64,000 bases of DNA from NCBI RefSeq assembly GCF_008329645.1, contig NZ_CP043474.1:1550001-1614000 (forward strand), written 5' to 3'. Shown piece after piece: positions 58,658-64,000 of the stretch. The translations under genes and the position numbers were made by a program. The stretch comes from Mycolicibacterium grossiae (lineage in GTDB: Bacteria; Actinomycetota; Actinomycetes; Mycobacteriales; Mycobacteriaceae). Within the stretch, counting starts at the first letter, position 1, and every line of letters begins with the position of its first letter. The notes beneath the pieces were generated by a model that worked only from the letters and a program-made list of their open reading frames with translations, had not been told where the DNA came from and did not search any database.

Positions 58658-58675
58658 GTGCGACGCGCGTCGCAC
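58658..58675. promoter_or_regulatory. 18-bp perfect palindrome before a cutinase gene
   Basis: GTGCGACGCGCGTCGCAC is fully self-complementary and lies 22 bases before the GTG start of the cutinase gene. It could be an operator; it could also form a leader hairpin. Confidence 0.5.
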
Positions 58676-58696
58676 CGAAGAGAGCAGAGGTTCGTC

Positions 58697-59401
58697 GTGA
58701 AGCGACTCATCCGTACGTTGGCCGTCGGAGCAACGGCCGTCCTGTCGGCCGTCACCACCGCGATGGTGGTGGCGCCATCGGCGTCGGCGGAGCCGCCGTG
58801 CCCGGACGCGGAGGTGGTCTTCGCCCGCGGCACCAGCGAGGCGCCCGGTGTCGGCGGGACCGGTCAGTCCTTCGTCGACGCGGTCCGCGCCCAGGCCGGC
58901 GCCCGCACCGTCGGCGTCTACGCGGTGAACTACGCCGCCAGCAGCGACTTCAACAACCGTGAGGAGATCGCGCGCACCGTCATCGACGGCGTCCGCGACG
59001 CCGGACAGCGCATCGAGTACATGTCGACCGCCTGCCCCAACACCCGCATCGTGCTGGGCGGCTACTCGCAGGGCGCACTGGTCGCGGGCTTCACCACGTC
59101 GGACACCGCACCCGCCGGGGTGCCCGCCGGCCTGGTGCCCGCGGCGCTGCCCGCCGCGGCCGCCGACCACGTCGCCGCCGTCGTGCTGTTCGGCACGCCG
59201 TCGGAGCAGTTCCTCGCGCAGTACGACGCGCCGCAACTCGTCATCGGTCCCAACTTCGCGGACAAGACGCTGCGGCTGTGCGCGCAGGGCGACACCATCT
59301 GCGACGGCGGCTTCACCGGCGCCCCGACCGTCGCGCACGCGCTGTACGGGGTCAACGGACAGGTCAACGAGGGCGCGGCCTTCGCGGTCGGCCGGCTGTA
59401 G
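58697..59401 (+). CDS. Secreted cutinase-like serine esterase (Culp family)
   Basis: A 234-residue exported esterase. Signal peptide MKRLIRTLAVGATAVLSAVT... with cleavage near ASAEPP. Core: AEVVFARGTSEAPGVGGTGQSF, nucleophile GGYSQGALV, C-terminal CAQGDTICDGGFTGAPTVAHALYG (paired Cys, Asp, His). The fourth cutinase-like protein in this window and the closest in sequence pattern to those at 27898 and 38942. GTG start; an 18-bp palindrome lies just upstream. Convergent with the PolDom gene. Confidence 0.93.
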   Translation: MKRLIRTLAVGATAVLSAVTTAMVVAPSASAEPPCPDAEVVFARGTSEAPGVGGTGQSFVDAVRAQAGARTVGVYAVNYAASSDFNNREEIARTVIDGVRDAGQRIEYMSTACPNTRIVLGGYSQGALVAGFTTSDTAPAGVPAGLVPAALPAAAADHVAAVVLFGTPSEQFLAQYDAPQLVIGPNFADKTLRLCAQGDTICDGGFTGAPTVAHALYGVNGQVNEGAAFAVGRL

Positions 59402-59419
59402 CCAGTCGAGCCAAGAGCT

Positions 59420-60379
59420 TCAGCCCGCGGCGTCCCGGCGCGCCCGCGCCCGCCGCTTGCCCTCGTGCATCGCGGCGACGCGGGCCACCGGGATGCCGCG
59501 GCCCTGCTCGATCAAGTCGGCGGGCAGCGTCTGCGGTGCCGGCATCTCGGTGCGCCACGGATCGCGGCCGGACAGGGCAGCGACGGCGGTGTGCACGGTG
59601 AAGTCCGACGGGTGCACGGCGTCGAGGTCCGACCACGCCACCGGGAAGGACACCGGCGTGCCCGCGCGGAGCCGGGGACTGTAGGCCACGGCCACGGTGG
59701 CGCCGCCCGCCCGGGTGGAATCCACGAACACCTTGCCGCCGCGGTCGGCGACGATGTACGCCGTCGTCGCCAACTCCGGGTCGAGGGCCTCGGTCCGCGC
59801 CGCCAACGCCCGCGTCGCGGCCGCGACGTCGTCGACCGGCGCCGCGTCGTCGATCGGTACGAACACGTGAATGCCCTTGGCGCCGCTCGTCTTCACCGCA
59901 CCGGTAAGCCCGCAGTCCGCCAGCGCACGGCGCACCAGGTGCGCGACGGCGACCACCGCGGAGAACGCGTCGTCGGCGGGCGGATCGAGGTCGAGCACCA
60001 GGTGCGTCGGCCGGTGCACGTCGGCGGCGGTGCCCAGCGTGGGGTGATATTCGACGGCCCGCTGGTTGGCGAACCACAGCAGCGTGCGCCGGTCCTCGCA
60101 CAGCGCGTACCGCACGTCGCGGTGGGACGCCTCCGCCCACAGCGTCACCGTCGGCACCCAGTCCGGCGTGTACTTCGGCACGTTCTTCTGCATGAAGGGA
60201 GCACGCCCGCGCAGGGCACGCAGCACGGTCAGCGGGCGGCCGGCGAGCCCGGGCAGCAGGCGGTCCGCGACGGCGTCGAGGTAGTCGACCAGGTCGCGCT
60301 TCGTGGCGCCGGCATCGGGCCCCAGGGGCTGGTCGAGGTTGGTCAACTCGACGCCCGCGCGCTCCTCGGAGACGCTCAT
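59420..60379 (-). CDS. LigD-type polymerase domain protein (PolDom, stand-alone)
   Basis: A 319-residue archaeo-eukaryotic-primase-like polymerase of the LigD PolDom type. Metal-binding Asp130 and Asp132 are in LVLDLDPP, preceded by EYHPTLG (His112); the conserved KTSGAKGIHVFVPI and VFVDSTRAGG blocks supply nucleotide and 5'-phosphate contacts. No ligase or phosphoesterase domain is attached, so it matches the separate PolD proteins of mycobacteria that act in gap-filling repair and mutagenic end-joining. Start at MSVSEERAGVEL chosen over an upstream ATG because it opens the conserved part. Ku is not encoded nearby. Confidence 0.9.
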   Translation of the reverse strand: MSVSEERAGVELTNLDQPLGPDAGATKRDLVDYLDAVADRLLPGLAGRPLTVLRALRGRAPFMQKNVPKYTPDWVPTVTLWAEASHRDVRYALCEDRRTLLWFANQRAVEYHPTLGTAADVHRPTHLVLDLDPPADDAFSAVVAVAHLVRRALADCGLTGAVKTSGAKGIHVFVPIDDAAPVDDVAAATRALAARTEALDPELATTAYIVADRGGKVFVDSTRAGGATVAVAYSPRLRAGTPVSFPVAWSDLDAVHPSDFTVHTAVAALSGRDPWRTEMPAPQTLPADLIEQGRGIPVARVAAMHEGKRRARARRDAAG

Positions 60380-60474
60380 GGGCCCAGCGTAGGCGCGGGT
60401 GTGACGGCGGGCGGCATTCCGGCCCGTGTCGCTGGGCACTCGCTTAGCATGGCCGCGACACCCGAAGGAGAGCC

Positions 60475-62673
60475 ATGCCAGAGACCACGACGCGGCCCGG
60501 CATCTGCCGGATCTGCTCGGCCCACTGCGGCGTGCTCGCCACGGTCGAGGACGGCCAACTCACCAAGGTGACCGGCGATCCGGACAACCCCATGTTCCGG
60601 GGCTACACGTGTGCCAAGGGACGTGCCCTGCCGGACATCCACAACAACCCGGACCGCCTGCTGCACAGCCAGAAACGCGACGGGGACCGGTTCGTGCCGA
60701 TCGCCGCCGAACGCGCCATGGACGAGATCGCCGAGCGGCTCCAGGAGTTGATCGCCACGCACGGCCCGCGATCGGTCGCCATGTACATCGGCACCAACTG
60801 TCTGCCGTACCCGGCCTCGCCGCTGACGGCCAACGCCTTCCTGCGGGCCATCGAGTCGCCGATGTTCTTCACCGCCAACACCATCGACCAGCCCGGCAAG
60901 CAGATCGCGCTGGCCGCGCACGGCCACTGGCTCGGTGGCGACGTCCCGTTCGACGAGGCCGACACCTGGCTGCTGGTGGGCACCAACCCGTTGGTCTCCA
61001 AGGCGATCGGCATCCCCGGCCAGAACCCGGGACAGAACCTGCGCGCCGCGATCGCCCGCGGCATGCAGCTCATCGTCGTCGACCCCCGCCGGTCGCAGAC
61101 CGCCGCCCGCGCCGCGATCCACCTGCAACCCCGACCGGGAGAGGACGCCACGATCCTCGCCGGCCTGATCAACGTCGTCATCACCGACGGGCTGTGCGAC
61201 ACGGAGTTCCTCGCCGAGAACGTCGCCGGCTTCGACGACCTCGCGCGCGCGGTCGCGCCGTTCACCGCCGCGTACGTCGCCGAACGCGCGGACGTGCCCG
61301 CCGACCGGCTCGTCGAGGCGGCCCGGCTGTTCGCCTCGGCGCGCTCCGGCATGGTCAACGCCGGCACCGGCGCCAACTTCGGCCTGCACGGCAACCTGCT
61401 GGAGTACCTCTGCCTGTGCCTGACCACCATCTGCGGGCGCTGGCAGCGGGCGGGTGAGCGCGTCACGCGGCCCAACACGCTGATGCCCGCCTACACCGCC
61501 AAGGCGCAGGCCCATCCGCCGTACGAGGGCTGGGGGTACGGCGAACACCTGCGCATGCGCGGGCTGACCGACACCGTGGCCGGCATGCCGACCGCCGCGC
61601 TGGCCGACGAGATCCTGCAGCCGGGGGACGGTCAGGTGAAGGCGTTGATCTGCGTGGGCGGCAACCCGATGGCCGCCTGGCCCGACCAACGCAAGACCCA
61701 CCGCGCGCTGGAGAGCCTGGACCTGCTGGTCACCCTGGACACCGAGATGTCGCTGACCTCGCGGCTCGCGGACTACGTCATCGCGCCGATGATGCAGATG
61801 GAGACCCCGGCGATGACGCAGGGCAGCGAGCTGATCAAGTACTACGCCAGCGGCACCGGCATCCCCGCGGCCTACGCGCAGTACGCGCCGCGGCTGTCCG
61901 ATCCACCGCCCGGCTCCGATCTGGTCGAGGAGTGGCAGTTCTTCCTCGGCCTCGCCCGGCGGATGGGCCTGACGATGTTCTTCGTCAACTTCTTCGGCGG
62001 TGGCGGCGGCAGATTCATGGAGTCCCCGCCCGTGGTGGTCACCATGGACGAGCACACCGCGCTGACCACCGAGGAACTGTTCGCCGAGATGTGCGCGAAC
62101 TCCCGCGTGCCGCTCGACGAGGTGGCCGGTCACCCGCACGGCAAGGTCTTCGACGTCGACGCCGTGGTGGCCGAGCGCGACGCGGACTGCACGGCGCGCC
62201 TCGACGTCGGCAACGCCCACATGCTCGCCGAGCTGGCGCAGGTGCGCGGCGAGGACCACACCGCCCGGCGGGCCGACGGGGACTGGCCGTTGCGGCTGAT
62301 CCCACGCCGGCACGGCAGCTTCATGAACTCCTCGGGCACCGCGCTGGCGGCACTCAACCGCGGCAAGGGCTACAACCCGACGTACATGCACCCGGCGACG
62401 ATCGCCGCGCTCGGCCTGAGTTCCGGCGACCTCGTCACCGTCACCAGTCCGCACGACTTCATCCCGAGCGTCGTCGAGGCCGACGAGTCGCTGCGCGAGG
62501 ACGTCGTCGCGATGCACCATGCGTTCGGCGGGCTGCCGTCGGAGGACCACGAGGTGCGCGCCCGGGGCAGCAACGTGGGCCGCCTCATCCCGACCGACGT
62601 CGACTACGACCCGGTGACCGGAATCCCCCGCCAGGGCAACATCCCGGTCCGGGTCACCCCGCGCGCCGGCTGA
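60475..62673 (+). CDS. Molybdopterin-dependent oxidoreductase (FdhF/BisC-like)
   Basis: A 732-residue molybdenum-bis-MGD enzyme. The N-terminal 4Fe-4S site is Cys11, Cys14, Cys18 and Cys46 (ICRICSAHCGV ... YTCAKG). Then follow SPMFFTANTIDQPGKQIA, NPGQNLRAAIARGMQLIVVDPRRSQTAARA and GGNPMAAWPDQRKTHRAL, typical MGD-binding segments, and a C-terminal molydopterin dinucleotide-binding domain (AALGLSSGDLVTVTSPHD). No signal peptide and no FdhA-type partner subunit genes next to it. Could be a formate, thiosulfate or xenobiotic reductase; not resolvable. ATG 60475 follows GAAGGAGAG. Confidence 0.9.
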   Translation: MPETTTRPGICRICSAHCGVLATVEDGQLTKVTGDPDNPMFRGYTCAKGRALPDIHNNPDRLLHSQKRDGDRFVPIAAERAMDEIAERLQELIATHGPRSVAMYIGTNCLPYPASPLTANAFLRAIESPMFFTANTIDQPGKQIALAAHGHWLGGDVPFDEADTWLLVGTNPLVSKAIGIPGQNPGQNLRAAIARGMQLIVVDPRRSQTAARAAIHLQPRPGEDATILAGLINVVITDGLCDTEFLAENVAGFDDLARAVAPFTAAYVAERADVPADRLVEAARLFASARSGMVNAGTGANFGLHGNLLEYLCLCLTTICGRWQRAGERVTRPNTLMPAYTAKAQAHPPYEGWGYGEHLRMRGLTDTVAGMPTAALADEILQPGDGQVKALICVGGNPMAAWPDQRKTHRALESLDLLVTLDTEMSLTSRLADYVIAPMMQMETPAMTQGSELIKYYASGTGIPAAYAQYAPRLSDPPPGSDLVEEWQFFLGLARRMGLTMFFVNFFGGGGGRFMESPPVVVTMDEHTALTTEELFAEMCANSRVPLDEVAGHPHGKVFDVDAVVAERDADCTARLDVGNAHMLAELAQVRGEDHTARRADGDWPLRLIPRRHGSFMNSSGTALAALNRGKGYNPTYMHPATIAALGLSSGDLVTVTSPHDFIPSVVEADESLREDVVAMHHAFGGLPSEDHEVRARGSNVGRLIPTDVDYDPVTGIPRQGNIPVRVTPRAG

Positions 62674-62724
62674 TCTCGCGGGCGTGGCGCGGCGCACACC
62701 CGGACCGGTGAGAGGATCGTCGGC

Positions 62725-63483
62725 GTGGCGATGAGCGTCAGCTTCCCCAGCACGTCCGGACCAGACCTCGGCGGGCTCATCGACCTGCCCGAGGGCGAGC
62801 CGCGCGGCTGGGGCGTCTTCGCCCACGGCTTCACCCTCGGCAAGGACTGCCCGGCGGCGAGCCGCATGTGCAAGCAACTCGCCCGCGAGGGCGTCGGGAT
62901 GCTGCGCTTCGACAACCTCGGCCTCGGCGACTCGAACGGCGACTGGGGCGACGGATCGTTCTCGCACAAGGTCGCCGACACCGTCCGCGCCGTCGAGTAC
63001 ATGAACGCCTCCGGCCGCGAGGTCCGCCTTCTGGTCGGTCACTCCTTCGGCGGCGCGGCCGCGATCGCCGCCGCGCACGACTGCCCGACCGTCGCCGCCG
63101 TCGCCAGCGTCGGCGCGCCGTACGATCCCGCGCACGTCGAGCACAACTACGACGCGCTGCTCGCGCGCATCGAGGCCGAGGGCGAGGCGCCGTTCCTCGT
63201 CGGCGGCAAGGCGCTGACGCTCAAGCGGCACTTCATCGACGACGTGCGCCAGGCCGACCTCACCGAGCGGATCCGCACCCTGCGCCGCGCGCTGCTGGTG
63301 CTGCACTCGCCGACCGACAACACCGTCGGCATCGCCAACGCGAGCGACATCTTCCGCACCGCCCGGCACCCCCGCAGCTTCGTCTCGCTCGAGGGCGCCG
63401 ACCACCTGCTGACCGGCAAGAACCAGGCCGCCCGGGCCGGCCGGATCATCAGCGCGTGGGCCGATCCGTACCTGGCGGCCTGA
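62725..63483 (+). CDS. Alpha/beta hydrolase (OsmC-linked type)
   Basis: A 252-residue alpha/beta hydrolase resembling the N-terminal half of bifunctional hydrolase/OsmC proteins. Signatures: FAHGFTLGKDCPAASRMCKQLA (oxyanion hole), MLRFDNLGLGDSNGDWGDG, nucleophile LVGHSFGGAAAI, VLHSPTDNTVGIANA (acid) and EGADHLLTGKNQAAR (His). The GTG at 62725 is 8 bases from AGAGGA; an ATG two codons later is an alternative. Located upstream of the repeat peptide/cupin pair on the same strand, but 122 bases separate them, so a shared transcript is uncertain. Confidence 0.88.
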   Translation: MAMSVSFPSTSGPDLGGLIDLPEGEPRGWGVFAHGFTLGKDCPAASRMCKQLAREGVGMLRFDNLGLGDSNGDWGDGSFSHKVADTVRAVEYMNASGREVRLLVGHSFGGAAAIAAAHDCPTVAAVASVGAPYDPAHVEHNYDALLARIEAEGEAPFLVGGKALTLKRHFIDDVRQADLTERIRTLRRALLVLHSPTDNTVGIANASDIFRTARHPRSFVSLEGADHLLTGKNQAARAGRIISAWADPYLAA

Positions 63484-63605
63484 CCGTCGTTTCGACCGGT
63501 CGTCGCGCGGCAACACTGCACCGCACGCATCGCGCCGGCCAAGCCCCTCCGCGCGTCGCCTCGGCGTCCGGAGCGGTGGGATGCGTCCAACGAGAAGGGA
63601 ACGAC
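63484..63605 (+). promoter_or_regulatory. Leader and likely promoter of the repeat-peptide/cupin pair
   Basis: A 122-base gap between the hydrolase stop and the peptide start. It ends in GAGAAGGGAACGAC, a good ribosome-binding site for the peptide. No clear -10/-35 or terminator was found. Confidence 0.35.
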
Positions 63606-63854
63606 ATGGCACTCGACGACGACGACATCACCACCTCCTCCGGCGGCGGAGAGGGAACCGCCGACGGCGGCTCCAACCCCGAGGGTCACGACGGCGGCGC
63701 CGACGGCTCCGCGGGTGGCGAGGGCCCGGCCGACGGCGGCTCGAACCCCGGCGGTCACGACGGCGGCGCCGACGGCTCCGCGGGTGGCGAGGGCCCGGCC
63801 GACGGCGGCTCCAACCCCGACGGTCACGACGGCGGCGCCGACGGCACCGCCTGA
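63606..63854 (+). CDS. Gly/Asp-rich repeat peptide, possible RiPP-like precursor or dedicated cupin substrate
   Basis: An 82-residue peptide. Residues 1-13 form a short leader-like start (MALDDDDITTSSG). Residues 14-36, 37-59 and 60-82 are three 23-residue units ending exactly at the stop, each built as GGEG(T/P)ADGGSNP, then (E/G/D)GHDGGADG, then (S/T)A. The protein has no Lys, Arg, Cys, aromatic or large hydrophobic residue after Ile8, so it is soluble, acidic and disordered. Every unit keeps one His, one Asn and four conserved acidic positions. An AAGGGA ribosome-binding site precedes it, and a Cupin_4 gene begins 9 bases after its stop. No function can be assigned from homology alone. Confidence 0.8.
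   Translation: MALDDDDITTSSGGGEGTADGGSNPEGHDGGADGSAGGEGPADGGSNPGGHDGGADGSAGGEGPADGGSNPDGHDGGADGTA
63645..63851 (+). repeat. Three tandem 69-bp units within the peptide gene
   Basis: Units lie at 63645-63713, 63714-63782 and 63783-63851. Units 2 and 3 are almost identical at the DNA level, with only a few substitutions, mostly at third positions or in the variable residue before GHDGG. The array stays in frame. Confidence 0.92.
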
Positions 63855-63863
63855 TCGACCGCC

Positions 63864-64000
63864 ATGCTGAGCCGCTGCATCGCGATCGACTCTCGGGCGT
63901 TCGCGACCGAGTACTGGGGTCGCCGGCCGCTGCTCACCAGGTCCGGCGCGCTGCCCCGTGACTTCGGCGACCTGCTCTCGGCCGCGATGGTCGACGAGCT
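63864..64000 (+). CDS. Cupin_4/JmjC-like oxygenase, 5' end only (runs off window)
   Basis: The first 45 codons of an open frame, starting MLSRCIAIDSRAFATEYWGRRPLL and continuing TRSGALPRDFGDLLSAAMVDEL. The FATEYWGRRPLL string matches the N-terminal Phe-x3-YW-x-RPLL pattern of Cupin_4 (PF08007) proteins such as the ribosomal oxygenases YcfD/RoxA and MINA53/NO66, which use Fe(II) and 2-oxoglutarate to hydroxylate Arg or His in ribosomal proteins. The HxD...H iron-binding triad would lie beyond the window and cannot be checked. It begins 9 bases after the repeat peptide's stop, so the two are one operon. Confidence 0.7.
   Translation, partial: MLSRCIAIDSRAFATEYWGRRPLLTRSGALPRDFGDLLSAAMVDE

Noticed and set aside
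60376..63612. Very long minus-strand open frame (over 1000 codons) opposite the molybdopterin oxidoreductase and hydrolase genes
   Set aside because: It is antisense to three well-supported genes, is rich in Arg/Ala/Gly/His as expected for a shadow of GC-rich codons, and shows no motif or ribosome-binding site.
1..64000. CRISPR arrays, tRNA/rRNA genes, insertion sequences, prophage genes
   Set aside because: Looked for repeated spacers, tRNA-like cloverleaf stretches, transposase or integrase motifs and terminal repeats; none was convincing.
63864..64000. Reading the cupin simply as a ribosomal-protein hydroxylase
   Set aside because: Not excluded, because only 45 codons are visible; kept as the alternative, but the adjoining repeat peptide makes a dedicated substrate at least as likely.

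Overview
The window reads as chromosomal DNA of a fast-growing, environmental mycobacterium (Mycolicibacterium-like). GC is very high throughout and GTG starts are common. The gene content is typical of the group: paired FadE acyl-CoA dehydrogenases, a Ddn-type deazaflavin (F420) oxidoreductase, a PepA-like secreted serine protease, DUF2236 and DUF1206 proteins, four secreted cutinase-like esterases, a GAF-ANTAR regulator and a stand-alone LigD-type polymerase domain. I see no rRNA, tRNA, insertion sequence, prophage or CRISPR array. Species cannot be fixed from this window alone.

Layout. 1-4.2 kb: two acyl-CoA dehydrogenases, a thiamine-binding-type protein, a cyanase/FNT-channel operon and a hemerythrin. 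4.3-7.2 kb: two MFS carriers and a small membrane protein. 7.3-9.6 kb: a bacteriophytochrome whose output is a SpoIIE/PP2C phosphatase. 9.6-16.6 kb: Ddn-like oxidoreductase, TetR/hydrolase pair, F420-reductase-like protein, hydrolase, SDR, CsbD stress protein, PepA-like protease. 16.7-22.3 kb: two DHA2 efflux pumps (one with a C-terminal winged-helix-like extension) around a TetR/SDR pair. 22.3-29.6 kb: amidase, Ser/Thr kinase, spore-photoproduct-lyase homologue, SDR, cutinase, membrane protein. 29.6-35.5 kb: DUF2236 oxygenase, epimerase, DUF1206 protein, then a tightly coupled operon of PP2C phosphatase, cobalamin-binding sensor and STAS anti-anti-sigma protein. 35.9-44.8 kb: secreted proteins, GH5-like hydrolase, SDR, cutinase, an MTHFR-like/methyltransferase operon and a large DUF3516-type helicase. 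44.9-50.7 kb: methyltransferase, renalase-like flavoprotein, MFS carrier, small acidic proteins, GlsB-type membrane protein, TetR. 50.8-62.7 kb: arylsulfatase, NUDIX, two cutinases, GAF-ANTAR, S9 peptidase, AEC carrier, PolDom, molybdopterin oxidoreductase. The right edge (63.6-64 kb) carries an 82-residue peptide made of three 23-residue Gly/Asp repeats, followed 9 bases later by the start of a Cupin_4 (JmjC-like) oxygenase gene that runs off the window.

Three points stand out. First, the repeat peptide plus Cupin_4 pair looks like a substrate/modifying-enzyme cassette, possibly a RiPP-like system using 2-oxoglutarate-dependent hydroxylation. Second, sensory input to partner-switching appears twice: a phytochrome fused to a PP2C phosphatase, and a PP2C/B12-sensor/STAS operon whose sensor has the W-x9-EH motif of CarH/LitR photoreceptors. 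A spore-photoproduct-lyase homologue adds a possible light or UV theme. Third, at four gene 3' ends the last bases are duplicated in tandem, three times across the stop codon. Several well-formed palindromes next to TetR-family genes or in promoter regions are also recorded.
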